A program made the position numbers and the translations under genes. DNA of 28,434 nucleotides. Origin: Dehalococcoidia bacterium (lineage in GTDB: Bacteria; Chloroflexota; Dehalococcoidia; UBA2979). A model generated the notes under the pieces. It did not search any database, had not been told where the DNA came from, and saw only the letters and a program-made list of their open reading frames with translations. Positions 1-8,163 of the stretch are shown here, in pieces; position 1 is the stretch's first letter, and every line of letters starts with the position of its first letter. The stretch is taken from positions 1-28,434 of the forward strand of contig JALOAM010000021.1 in NCBI GenBank assembly GCA_023228765.1, written 5' to 3'.

Positions 1-4
1 GCTC

Positions 5-18
5 CCGGCGAGTGCCGG
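5..18. other. Short GC-rich hairpin at the left edge
   Basis: CCGGC (5-9) and GCCGG (14-18) pair around the loop GAGT. It may be the end of a terminator for a gene left of the window, but no T-tract follows, so this is only a structural observation. Confidence 0.25.
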
Positions 19-85
19 TGGGGGACCGCCTCGGTCATCAGACGGAGACGAGGCTAAGACAGATCACAAGAGAGGGTGGAGGCTC

Positions 86-235
86 ATGACCAAGCCATCA
101 GTACCGACAACGCGACCAGCTCGACCTCCGGCTCCTCCCGGACGCGTCGCGGAAACAGCGCGAGATCTTCGCGAGCGTTCCGGTGCGTATCATCGCTACC
201 TGCTCCGAGAGATGCTCGTCACCGGCGGTGAGTAG
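86..235 (+). CDS. Small hypothetical protein upstream of and overlapping atpH
   Basis: A 49-residue frame starts at ATG 86, a few bases after a good ribosome binding site (GGTGGAGG). It ends at TAG 233-235, overlapping the GTG (228) chosen for atpH by eight bases. The N-terminal half is rich in proline and arginine; the C-terminal half is charged, helix-like sequence (RDLRERSGAYHRYLLREM). It does not look like the end of AtpF, which normally precedes AtpH. No family is recognised. It may be a leader peptide that couples translation to atpH, or the degraded end of another gene. Confidence 0.4.
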   Translation: MTKPSVPTTRPARPPAPPGRVAETARDLRERSGAYHRYLLREMLVTGGE

Positions 236-755
236 CATCGCCGCCGGCCGCTACGCCCAGGCAGCGTTCGACGTTGCCCTCGGCGAGGGCAACGTCGACG
301 CGTGGCTCGCTGCGATCGACGAACTGGGTGCACTCACTTCCGAGAAGCGCTTCGTGCGCGCGCTATCCCAGGTCGATGAGGCACGGTTCGAGGCGGTCGT
401 CGCCGCGGTTTTCCCTCAGCGGTCCCGCACCCAGATGAACTTCTTCCGGCTGCTCTGGCAGAAGCGGCGTCTCAGCCTCGGCCCGTCCATTGCTCGGCGC
501 TTCGCGGGCCTCGTCGAGGCGCATCGGGGGATCCTGCGAGCAGAGATCACAACTGCAGAGGTGCTGGACGAAGACCAGGAAGCGCGCATTGTCGCCCAGC
601 TCTCGGCACAGACTGGCAGGCACATCCGACCGGAGTTCCTAGTCAACGGTACGCTGCTCGGCGGAGCGATCATTCAAATCGGGGACCGGAAGATCGACGG
701 TTCCATGAAGGCTAAGTTCCGCGACCTCCGCTCGGAACTGTCGGCGGTGCCGTAA
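228..755 (+). CDS. atpH: ATP synthase F1 subunit delta (orphan copy)
   Basis: This is the delta (OSCP) subunit of F-type ATP synthase, which links the F1 head to the peripheral stalk. The N-terminal helical domain begins AAGRYAQAAFDVA. The C-terminal domain ends with the family signature GGAIIQIGDRKIDGSMKAK followed by a helix. GTG 228 is preferred over ATG 183 because homology begins right after it and gives 175 residues, the usual family length. No clear ribosome binding site sits just upstream, and the gene overlaps the preceding small frame, so coupled translation is likely. In most bacteria atpH lies between atpF and atpA; here a hairpin and then toxin-antitoxin remnants follow, so the gene stands alone. 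The family call is firm. Whether this copy is used by the enzyme is unknown. Confidence 0.85.
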   Translation: MSSIAAGRYAQAAFDVALGEGNVDAWLAAIDELGALTSEKRFVRALSQVDEARFEAVVAAVFPQRSRTQMNFFRLLWQKRRLSLGPSIARRFAGLVEAHRGILRAEITTAEVLDEDQEARIVAQLSAQTGRHIRPEFLVNGTLLGGAIIQIGDRKIDGSMKAKFRDLRSELSAVP

Positions 756-764
756 CGGCAACGG

Positions 765-803
765 CGCCGGAGCGCAGCTGAACTATTGCGCGGAGCTCCG
801 GCG
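765..803. terminator. Putative terminator hairpin after atpH
   Basis: CGCCGGAGC (765-773) pairs perfectly with GCTCCGGCG (795-803) across a 21-base loop that can itself pair at GCGC. It lies just after the atpH stop. There is no T-run, so it may be only an mRNA 3' end structure. From here to about 1040 no gene is seen. Confidence 0.4.
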
Positions 804-1039
804 GACAGCTTAGCCGCAAGAACGCCAGGGCCTCGTCCGAGCGTCAGCCGTGTCGCCGCCGCGCCAACCGCGCTCAGAACTCTCCGAGGAGAGCAAGGGC
901 ATTCACGGACCCGCAGTGCTGGCGGCTCCAAGTGAGGATGCGCGCCGCCGCAATTATCAGGCCGTGCCTATCCCGGTCATCACTTGGACGAACACGGTTA
1001 TGTCTGTTGTCCACTATGCAGCCGACGTGCGTCCTGTCC

Positions 1040-1522
1040 CTACGAGCCGAAGTCGTGCCAGGTCCGGCTCCGGATCACCTCTAAGGCTTCTGAACTCCAG
1101 CCGAGCACGTCCCGCAGGAACACGGCGGGGAGCATGATCTTCACTTCGCGGCTGAACGGTTCCGCCACTGCACCGGGATCGGTGAAGTCCCGATCACTCG
1201 TGACAAAGAGGTCGACGCGGGTGGCGAGTAGGGCGAGAGCAATCGGAACGTCGGCTCGTGGCGCACGAGGTCAGGTGCGTCCTCCACCGCCTCGCGTGAG
1301 GGCATCGAGACGACTTCGCCGGGCATTGGGTCAGCAGGTAGTCGAGCGCTGTCTGCTGATCGCTGAGATGCCGCCGGGCCTCTTCGACCACTTGCTCCGG
1401 CAGCACGAGGTCGAAGTGCCGGGCCAGCGCTGCACGGAGGACGTCGTGCGGCATCGCGGCCAGACGATGCCGGCGATCAGGACGTTCGTATCGAGGGCGA
1501 CGCGAAGCCTAGGCTGCGCCAT
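1040..1522 (-). pseudogene. PIN-domain toxin (COG1569-like), frameshifted
   Basis: PIN-domain toxins are Mg-dependent ribonucleases. The start reads MAQPRLRVALDTNVLIAGI, with the first catalytic aspartate in LDTNVL. The protein then continues in a second frame (PHDVLRAALARHFDLVLPEQ, a conserved acidic region), a third frame (REAVEDAPDLVRHEPTF), and another shift into DVPIALALLATRVDLFVTSDRDF, which carries the C-terminal acidic motif. The stop is at 1040-1042. Breaks fall near 1455, 1325 and 1260. The ATG overlaps the antitoxin stop by 14 bases, the usual coupled arrangement. The family call is solid because all parts line up across frames. Three breaks in 480 bases indicate either a real pseudogene or poor local sequence. 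Confidence 0.75.
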
Positions 1523-1813
1523 AGCGCTCGCGGTAAAGCGCTTCGCGCGTCAGCCGAACCGCCTCAACGATCTCCTCGTCTGAGGGGCTTGAGGAATGCT
1601 CGTCGTCGGCTGCTTCGGCCGCGAGGCGACTGAACTTGGCCTCGCGTTCCGTCGCTAGCAACCGTTCGACGCGCTCCAGGTCCTCTGCGCGGATCATGGC
1701 GACGAAGGGGTGGCCCTGCTTCTCCACGATGATCGGTCCCTGGTGTACTTCACTCGGTCGATGAGTTCCGCGAAGCGGGCGCGGGCGTCACGTGCTGAGA
1801 TTCGTTCGCTCAT
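1509..1813 (-). pseudogene. Phd/YefM-type antitoxin, frameshifted
   Basis: The gene starts at ATG 1811-1813 behind GGAGG and reads MSERISARDARARFAELIDR, a typical Phd-family DNA-binding N terminus. After a one-base shift near 1743 it continues QGPIIVEKQGHPFVAMI, the conserved strand of the family, and a long acidic helix expected to bind the toxin. The only uninterrupted frame is the 72-residue C-terminal part. Its stop overlaps the start of the PIN toxin downstream, so this was one two-gene operon. An intact antitoxin of this type would repress its own promoter just upstream of 1813. Confidence 0.7.
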
Positions 1814-1874
1814 GCGCGTCCTCCACGTGATGTACACAGTTACACCTTGGGACTGCCACGAGCCGCGACAGGGG

Positions 1875-2375
1875 TCATGAGGATCGCCATGCGAGGCCGA
1901 AGGTGTGTGGCGGCCACGCGGTAGGAATCAGCAGCTTAGGCAACTGGAGATGTTGGAGACTGAACCTCCCCCGTCTCCACCATCTCCAATTAGTAAGGTC
2001 CTCAGCCATTTCCGGCGGGACCGAGAGAACCTTCGGGTCATCAGCGATGTCGAGCGCGTGCTCGATCAGCAGCCTGAACTCGGGCGTCGGCTTGAGCGCC
2101 GCGATCCGCTTCGACTCAATGTCCAGGTACACGCGTTCGACCAGCGGCGAGACCAACCGCCGCCGCTGCTCCGTATCAGCCCGCTCCCACAGCACTGACA
2201 TGTCCGCGAAGTAGCTCGCGGTTTCCTCATACGAGGGGCCGGTGGGTATCGCGGCGTGTTGGACTCGCTCGTCGATCTCCGCGATACGCGCTTCATACTC
2301 GGTGTCGCTCAGGCCTCGCGAGTTGTTAGGTTGTGGCCGAGTCGGTGTTGTCCGGTAGCCGGTCGACCAGAACAT
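1875..2375 (-). pseudogene. Serine recombinase, C-terminal remnant
   Basis: Residues from about 22 on (LSDTEYEARIAEIDERV, then WERADTEQRRRLVSPLVERV and YLDIESKRIAALKP) match the coiled-coil C-terminal end of large serine recombinases. The catalytic resolvase domain and the zinc ribbon are absent: a stop codon lies directly before the first ATG, and the upstream sequence belongs to another gene remnant. The last 35 residues include NWRWWRRGRFS, which looks like read-through into non-coding DNA. That read-through spans a strong inverted repeat (1945-1988). The frame is open, but only a fragment of the enzyme remains, so activity is not expected. Confidence 0.65.
1945..1988. repeat. Long imperfect inverted repeat at the end of the recombinase remnant
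   Basis: The arms 1945-1960 and 1973-1988 pair at 15 of 16 positions around a 12-base loop. The arms read TGGAGATGTTGGAGAC and its near reverse complement. It lies at the 3' end of the recombinase remnant. It could be a terminator, or part of an attachment or recombination site. There is no T-tract on either side. Confidence 0.6.
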
Positions 2376-2378
2376 GGG

Positions 2379-2535
2379 CTAGCGCCTCTCCGTCGCGCGG
2401 AATGCCCTGCCGCGGCCGCGATCCTGTAGCGGCAGATATTCCCGGACCTTCGCATAAGCGGGGGGACAGCTCGGGCGGCAGTATGTACCCGTATTAGCGA
2501 CTGCGGAGTATCTGTTGCTGGGGACGCCCATGCTC
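2379..2535 (-). pseudogene. Ada-type zinc-binding domain remnant
   Basis: The minus strand encodes RYSAVANTGTYCRPSCP followed by a segment ending FRATERR and a stop. This matches the N-terminal metal-binding domain of Ada, the methylphosphotriester repair and regulatory protein, whose signature is TTGIYCRPSC and later RACKRC. The first two zinc-ligand cysteines are present (CRPSC). The second pair is lost: RATERR stands where two cysteines are expected. No methyltransferase or AraC domain follows; a recombinase remnant does. This is a decayed fragment and not a working repair gene. Confidence 0.55.
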
Positions 2536-2670
2536 CGGACATACACCTCGGAGCCAGAGCCGGACATTTTCGGACATGTTCGTCACGGGCCTTGGTGCGT
2601 GTCCGGATTCGCCCCGACTGTGATCTACCGTGCGGGTCATCCTCCACCCGCAAGTCGCGAGGAGATCGAC

Positions 2671-3534
2671 ATGGCGACTGACGATATGAACAGGGGCCTC
2701 CCAGGCGCGCTGGTGCTGATCGGTGGCGGCGACTACGAGCAGTCCGAGCAGGTGGACCGTTACGTGCTCGAACTCGCGGGCGGGCCTGACGCACCGGTCG
2801 CCTTCCTGCCGACTGCGCGCCCTTCGAAGCGGATGGGTGCGAAGTTCGTCGAGTACTACGAGTCGCTGGGCGCGCGGCATGTCCAGGTCGCACCTGTGTA
2901 CGAGCCAGAGGATGCGCAGAGCGAAGAGAACGCACGACTGCTGCGGGAGGCTCGCCTCATCTACATCGGCTGGGGTAGTGACATCCGCATCCAGGAGGTG
3001 ATCACGGGCACGCCGGTTCACGCTGCGATTGAAGAGGCGTGGCGGAACGGCGCCGTCCTCGCGGGGACAAGTGCCGGGGCTCGTGCCGCTGGGGAATGGG
3101 CAATCTCCCCGGCAAACGGACCCGTGGGGCTCCGCGGGGGGCTGGACTCCGGCCCCCTACGCGCCTCGGATGGGCTCCCACTAGACCAGAAGACCGTCCT
3201 GCAGATCCGGCCCGGCTTTAACTGGTTGCCTGGATGCGGCGTCGACGCCCACCTCGCCGAGTGGAATCGCTACGGGCATCTGTTCTTGCTGGGTGCCGTG
3301 CGGCCGGACGTGACCTGGATCGGCCTGGATGAACGCACAGCCCTGATCGTCTTCCCAGACGGCGACGCTGAGGTGGTCGGGCCGGCGAATGTGCTGGTAG
3401 CACGGCGCTCAACGTCCATACAGGTGCAACCACCCGAGCCTCACCGGGCCCTCGAGGCTCGCGGACTGCGGCTGGACGTACTCGCTCACGGGAGCCGGAC
3501 CACCATTCACGAACTGCTACAGCCGTACGACTGA
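2671..3534 (+). CDS. Peptidase S51 / cyanophycinase-like serine hydrolase
   Basis: The 287-residue protein belongs to the class-I-glutaminase-like S51 family (peptidase E, cyanophycinase). It starts GALVLIGGGDYEQ, typical of the first strand. The nucleophile elbow AGTSAGA places Ser134, and His194 in GVDAHLAEWNRYGH is the likely catalytic histidine. The segment YIGWGSD (99-105) corresponds to the substrate-pocket loop usually written as GGxQ. ATG 2671 is chosen because GAGGAG lies just upstream; in-frame ATG codons further upstream would overlap unrelated remnants. The substrate cannot be named from sequence: dipeptides with N-terminal Asp and cyanophycin are the known options. It is intact, unlike its neighbours. 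Confidence 0.8.
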   Translation: MATDDMNRGLPGALVLIGGGDYEQSEQVDRYVLELAGGPDAPVAFLPTARPSKRMGAKFVEYYESLGARHVQVAPVYEPEDAQSEENARLLREARLIYIGWGSDIRIQEVITGTPVHAAIEEAWRNGAVLAGTSAGARAAGEWAISPANGPVGLRGGLDSGPLRASDGLPLDQKTVLQIRPGFNWLPGCGVDAHLAEWNRYGHLFLLGAVRPDVTWIGLDERTALIVFPDGDAEVVGPANVLVARRSTSIQVQPPEPHRALEARGLRLDVLAHGSRTTIHELLQPYD

Positions 3535-3666
3535 CAGCAGCGTGCGGGGTGTTGTGGGGCGGGACACAGCGGCGCTCGCCTGTGGAGGGAGCGCTCTCGG
3601 AGCGTAATTGATGTCGTTCATGGCGAGTCGTGGCATGACGGTGATACGAGATCGAGGTACACGCCG

Positions 3667-3892
3667 ATGGCACGCCTCACCCTGAGGCGCCCGCGTTTCT
3701 TCTACGGCTGGAGGATTGTGCTCGCCGCCGGCGTTGCGATGTTCGTCTCATCTGCTTTCGGTCGCGTGCTCCAGTCCCGTGGTCCTTCGGCCGATAACCG
3801 AGGAGTTCGGGTGGACGCGCTCTGAGTTCACGTTCGCCAACACCGCGGCCTCGATTCTTGCCGCCTTCTCCGGCCTGCTGGTCGGCCCCGGG
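3667..3892 (+). pseudogene. MFS transporter, N-terminal fragment with frameshift
   Basis: ATG 3667 begins MARLTLRRPRFFYGWRIVLA, a hydrophobic first helix typical of OFA-type major facilitator proteins. After a shift near 3765-3780 the second frame gives LRPITEEFGWTRSEFTFANT and AASILAAFSGLLVGP, the usual loop and second helix. Similarity stops near 3892 and ten helices are missing. The gene is therefore truncated as well as frameshifted, which sequencing error alone does not explain. The 210 bases between here and the next gene hold no recognised feature; a frame ending LDMLQRWGQPETSLGA is open but unidentified. Confidence 0.6.
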
Positions 3893-4102
3893 AAGCGCAT
3901 GAGTGCCGAACTCGCTCTACCAGGCGCTGGAATGTGCGCTGGACGTGACGGGCGAACGCGATCGCGCTCTCCGTGTGGATGGTGTGGCCACGATCCGGGT
4001 GCTGGCGCGGCCGGCGCCGGTCGCTCTTGACATGCTTCAGCGCTGGGGCCAGCCTGAGACGAGCCTTGGGGCGGCTGTTCGCTGTGGTCGACAGGAGCCG
4101 TC

Positions 4103-5074
4103 ATGAGTCCGTCCGTCCCCTCCACCATTGGTGCGACCTACGTCGAGCCGTCCTCCGAGACTGCGCTCGAGCCCGGCCTGAAGCTCGGCGATCTCTTCCA
4201 GCGCAACATGACCCAGCAGTACGTCCTGCAGCGCCTCTCCGAGCGGGCCTGGTGGGTGCAGGCGTTCAACTACGGGACGGTCTTCTACGTCGGCGAGGAG
4301 GGCGTACTCCTCTTCGACGAGCTCGAGGGCGTCTACGACAACATCACTGCGGCGGTCGCTTCCGTTACGGACAAGCCGATCACGGCGGTGGTCTATCCGC
4401 ACTACCACGCCGACCACATCGGCGACATCGGCAAGTACGTCGAGGCCGCCGAGGCAGGTGGACGCTCGCTCCGGATCGTCGCGAGTGAGAAGACCCGGCA
4501 GGCGATGGAGCTCAGCGGCAGCGGCTTCCCCCGTCCCACGGAGGTGGTGGACTGGCCGCGCGGGAGCTTCGCGTTCGACGGCCTCACGGTCGAGTTGCAC
4601 GGGTTCGAGTGGGCGGCGCACACGGACGACCACTCGGCCTGGCTGCTCACGCAGGAGCGGATCATCCACTCGCCTGACCTGATCAACCCGGACCAGCCGC
4701 CGTTCTGGAAGTTCGCCGGCAATGAGCGCTTCCACTGGCACGAGCAGAATCTCCGGCAGATCTACGACCTCGAGTGGGACCACCTGTCCGGGAGCCACGG
4801 CAATATCGGTACGCGCGAAGACATCGACTTCGAGTTGGCGTTCGTGGCCGACCTAAAGGCGGCCGTGGGAGACGCGATCGCGGCCAACCCGTTCATGAAC
4901 TTCGTCGACGCCTCCGCGAGCGCGCACACCGGGTTCCTCGCGAACTGGAGCGCGACGATCACGCAGGCGGCCACGGATGCCCTCCGGCCGAAGTACGGGG
5001 AGTTGTATGGCTTCGAGGAAGCCACGCTCCCGAACGCGGAGATGGTCACCTGGACCGTCTTCGAGTACCGCTGA
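4103..5074 (+). CDS. MBL-fold metallo-hydrolase
   Basis: The 323-residue protein carries the metallo-beta-lactamase-fold signature HYHADH (100-105), the binuclear metal site. Further likely metal ligands are the His in the WAAHTDDHSA segment and in SGSHGN. Before the fold, GTVFYVGEEGVLLFDE forms the usual first strands. AGGAG precedes ATG 4103. The stop overlaps the ATG of the following alcohol dehydrogenase by one base (TGATG), so the two were translated together. No lactonase, glyoxalase or alkyl-sulfatase subgroup could be assigned. The neighbouring alcohol dehydrogenase and aromatic-ring dioxygenase suggest a role in breaking down an aromatic or ester compound; that is inference. Confidence 0.8.
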   Translation: MSPSVPSTIGATYVEPSSETALEPGLKLGDLFQRNMTQQYVLQRLSERAWWVQAFNYGTVFYVGEEGVLLFDELEGVYDNITAAVASVTDKPITAVVYPHYHADHIGDIGKYVEAAEAGGRSLRIVASEKTRQAMELSGSGFPRPTEVVDWPRGSFAFDGLTVELHGFEWAAHTDDHSAWLLTQERIIHSPDLINPDQPPFWKFAGNERFHWHEQNLRQIYDLEWDHLSGSHGNIGTREDIDFELAFVADLKAAVGDAIAANPFMNFVDASASAHTGFLANWSATITQAATDALRPKYGELYGFEEATLPNAEMVTWTVFEYR

Positions 5075-6199
5075 TGATCGGGCAAACGACAGCGTCCCGC
5101 GAAGTCCAGGCCGCGGTCGTCCGCAAAGCGGGCTCGTTCGAACTCGGGACGGTGCTCATGGAGCCACCTCGGCCGGACGAGGTCCTCGTGCGGATCGTGG
5201 CGACGGGCCTCTGCCATACCGACCTCGTCGTCCGCGACCAGGTGTACCCGGTGCCGTTGCCGGTGGTGCTCGGCCACGAGGGAGCCGGCATCGTGGAGGC
5301 GGTGGGGAGCGCCGTCACCAAGGTGGCGCCGGGCGATCACGTCGCGCTGAGCTTCATGCACTGCGGGCAGTGCCGTCCGTGCCTCGACGGGTCACCGGCC
5401 AGCTGTACCAACTTCAACGTCCGGAACTTCTCGGGCATGCGTCCGGATGGCTCGCATGCCCTCTTCCTTCCGGACGGCGACGCCACGCTGCACGACCGGT
5501 TCTTCGGGCAGTCCTCGTTCGCCACCTATGCCATCGCGCAGGAGTCGAACACCGTGAAGGTCCGCGAGGATGCGCCGCTCGAGTTGCTCGGGCCGCTCGG
5601 GTGTGGCATCCAGACCGGGGCCGGCACGGTCCTCCGCGCGCTGGGTGGGTGCGGGCGCGAGCTTCGTCGTGATGGGCGCGGGGGCGGTCGGCCTCAGCGC
5701 CGTCATGGCAGCGCGCGTGGCGGGCGCGACCACGATCATCGCCGTGGACGTGGTCCCTGCCCGGCTCGATCTGGCACGCGAACTCGGCGCGACGCACGCG
5801 TTCAACGGTGCCGAGGTCGACGCCGTCACCGAGGTCCGACGCGTGACAGGAGGCGGCGCGGACTACGCCCTCGACACGACCGGGCTACCGGCGCTCATCC
5901 AGCAGGCCGTCGAGGCGCTGCGTCAGCGGGGTTCGGCAGCGATCCTCGGAGCCTCGCGCCCGGACGCCGTGATCCAGCTTCCCGCGAACGACTTGATGCA
6001 GAGCTGCAAGACTCTCATGGGTGTGGTCGAGGGCGACAGCGTCCCGGATGTGTTCGTGCCTCAGCTGCTCGACCTGTACATGCAGGGTCGGTTTCCGTTC
6101 GACCGCCTCGTCCAGTTCTACGACTTCGACCAGATCAACCAGGCCGCCGCCGACGCCGAGTCAGGCGCGGTGGTCAAGCCGGTCATCCGCATCGGCTGA
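5074..6199 (+). pseudogene. Zinc-dependent alcohol dehydrogenase, one frameshift
   Basis: This is a medium-chain Zn-dependent alcohol dehydrogenase, close to the aryl/benzyl-alcohol group, which oxidises alcohols with NAD(P). The first part shows catalytic ligands Cys47 (GLCHTD) and His68-Glu69 (GHEGAG), the four structural-zinc cysteines (97, 100, 103, 111), and GCGIQTGAG with the third catalytic ligand. Near 5641-5650 the frame shifts by one base and resumes as GASFVVMGAGAVGLS, the nucleotide-binding motif, then runs cleanly to a TGA at 6199. The start overlaps the stop of the MBL gene. Apart from the one break in a GGGTGGGTGCGGG tract the protein looks full length and conserved, so a sequencing error is a fair alternative to real inactivation. 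Confidence 0.8.
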
Positions 6200-6294
6200 G
6201 GTCGGGCCGGCCGCCGCCCGGACTCCGGAGGCGCGGGGTATGGTCGAGGCAGCACGACGCGCCGGTTTGCCATCGGACGACAGGGGTGGAACAC

Positions 6295-7100
6295 GTGACC
6301 TCAGGTAGGGATGCAGGGTCGTCGTCGCCGATGCCGGTGGTGTTCGCGGGACACGGCAACCCGATGAACGCCCTCAACCGCGAGAGCCTCCTGGCCCGAA
6401 GCTGGCGACAAGTCGCCGAGGGCATGCCGCGGCCGAGGGCGATCGTGGCCGTCTCGGCGCACTGGTACATCCGCGGGACGAAGGTCACCGCGATGGAGAC
6501 GCCGCGGACGATCTATGACTTCGGAGGCTTCCCGGAGGAGCTCTACGAGATCAAGTATCCGGCCCCCGGTGACCCGGCATTGGCGTCCCACCTCGTCGGG
6601 CTGCTCGCGCCGACGAGCGTTGAGCTCGACCAGGAGTGGGGCCTGGACCACGGGACGTGGTCTGTCCTGACGCATATGTACCCCGCGCCGACATCCCCGT
6701 CGTGCAGCTGAGCATCGACCGCAACCAGCCCGCTTCGTTCCACTACGACCTCGCCCAGCGGCTCTCGCCCCTGCGCGATGACGGCGTCCTGATCCTCGGG
6801 AGCGGGAACCTCGTCCACAACCTGCATGCGTACTCGTGGGGTGATCACTCGGGGACCGCCTACCCGTGGGCGATCGAGTTCGAGACCCGGGTGAAGGACC
6901 TCCTCGCTGCGCACGAGCACGGCCCGCTCATCGCCTACGAGACGATGGGCGAGGCGGCGTTGCAGTCGGTACCCACGCCCGACCACTACCTGCCGTTCAT
7001 CTACGCGATCGCGCTCTGCCGCGGTGGCGAGGAGCTCTCGTATCCCGTGGAAGGGTTCGACGGGGGTTCGATCTCAATGCTGACGATGCGGATCGGGTAG
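6295..7100 (+). pseudogene. DODA/YgiD-type extradiol dioxygenase, one-base frameshift
   Basis: The protein resembles YgiD (4,5-DOPA dioxygenase, LigB superfamily) along its full length of about 268 residues. Metal-ligand histidines are visible in VFAGHGNPMNAL, VSAHWY and LVHNLHAYSW. Other conserved blocks are METPRTIYDFGGFPEELY and LDHGTWSVL. The frame breaks in a run of four C at 6681-6684, where five would restore MYPRADIPVVQLSID; everything else is well conserved, so a missed base in the read is likely. GTG 6295 is chosen because GGGGTGGA precedes it; ATG 6331 is the alternative. It lies 95 bases after the dehydrogenase on the same strand. If intact, it would cleave catechol-like rings. 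Confidence 0.8.
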
Positions 7101-7256
7101 CGATCAGCGGCTTGCGGAACCGAAGGACGTGAGTCAGGGCGAGCACTGACGCCTTCGAGGACGCGGAAGCGGCGTTCCGTGTCGCACCAGGGATCGCCGA
7201 CACTGATCGTGATTCCCGTGGTTGCACCGGTACGGTCCGATCAGGAGTGCTGCGAC

Positions 7257-7883
7257 GTGTCACACTTCCCCACCGACTCGATCTTCTATGCGCGCCTCGC
7301 GATCGTTGCGACGGTCAGCTTCCTGGTGCTTCTCGTCGGACTCCACGTCCTCCAGCGCGAGTTCGATCCTCGGACCCGCTATGTGAGCGAGTACGTCCTG
7401 GGACCCTACGGGGCGGTGATGTCGGTCGCGTTCTACACGCTCGCACTCGCTGCGGGTGCGCTAGCCATCGCCTTCTTCCTCGAGGGACGGGTTCCTCGTG
7501 CGCCGGTTGGACTCGCGCTGAGCGTGTGGGCTGGCGGGCTGGTCATGGCGGGCATCTGGCCGACCGATCCGGGGGGAACGATTGAACTGACGCGGGAGGG
7601 GACATTGCACAACACCGGTGCGCGGCTCGCGTTCCTCGGCGCCAGCGCTGCTGCGGCACTCCTTCCGGTGCAGCTCATGCTGACCGGATCGACCCGGTGG
7701 CTCCTCCCGATAGCGATCGGCACCGGCCTCCTCGTTGTCGGGTCGTTCGCACTCCTCCGCTATTCGCCGGCCTGGCTGGGACCCGGAGCAACACAGCGCC
7801 TTCTGATCTCCGGCATCCTGCTATTCCACGTGGCGGCGGCGATGTCCGTGCTCGACAGGTCCTCCTACGGGGTCGGCACCTGA
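7257..7883 (+). CDS. DUF998 family membrane protein
   Basis: This 208-residue protein has about six hydrophobic helices. It contains the DUF998 hallmarks: a first helix, then DPRTRYVSEYVLGPYG, and later AGIWPTDPGG. GTG 7257 is chosen for the AGGAG eleven bases upstream; the sequence before it is not hydrophobic. The function of the family is unknown. It is not obviously in an operon: 156 bases separate it from the dioxygenase, and the sequence downstream is a gene remnant. Confidence 0.7.
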   Translation: MSHFPTDSIFYARLAIVATVSFLVLLVGLHVLQREFDPRTRYVSEYVLGPYGAVMSVAFYTLALAAGALAIAFFLEGRVPRAPVGLALSVWAGGLVMAGIWPTDPGGTIELTREGTLHNTGARLAFLGASAAAALLPVQLMLTGSTRWLLPIAIGTGLLVVGSFALLRYSPAWLGPGATQRLLISGILLFHVAAAMSVLDRSSYGVGT

Positions 7884-7904
7884 CCCGAGACGAATCACCA
7901 GCCC

Positions 7905-8130
7905 ACGCGGACTCCGATGCACGGCGAACGGTACGGCGCAGGACGGCCGCTCGCAGATCCTCTACGCCCTCGGGTTCGAGCCCAGCCCGTACATCGAGAG
8001 TCTCGGCGAGGGCTACTTCCAGGAGATCTCGCTGGAGCAGATCCGTCTGGGAGCTCGGGCGTTCCGGATGGGCGGAATGCACGAGATCCCAGCCTCACGG
8101 CCGGGACCCCTCCGGGCGCGGGCCGAGCGC
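7905..8130 (+). pseudogene. Unidentified coding remnant
   Basis: The plus strand reads DGRSQILYALGFEPSPYIE and then GEGYFQEISLEQIRLGARAF with protein-like composition. I see no start codon with a ribosome binding site in this frame, and after about 8100 it dissolves into arginine/proline-rich sequence on top of the end of the minus-strand receiver gene. I do not recognise the family. It may be the last piece of a lost gene. The 280 bases between DUF998 and the receiver gene hold nothing else. Confidence 0.3.
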
Positions 8131-8163
8131 CCGCGCGCTCACCCGCGTCAGGGCCTCGTTGCG

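Noticed and set aside
1930..1990. A tRNA or tmRNA 3' end, suggested by the GGAGAC...GTCTCC-ACCA pattern near the inverted repeat
   Set aside because: The loop does not have a proper TTCRA sequence and no D or anticodon arm could be folded around it.
4774..6711. A 645-codon frame apparently joining dehydrogenase and dioxygenase
   Set aside because: It links parts of two genes only because the dehydrogenase frameshift leaves that frame open by chance; the middle is arginine-rich shadow sequence.
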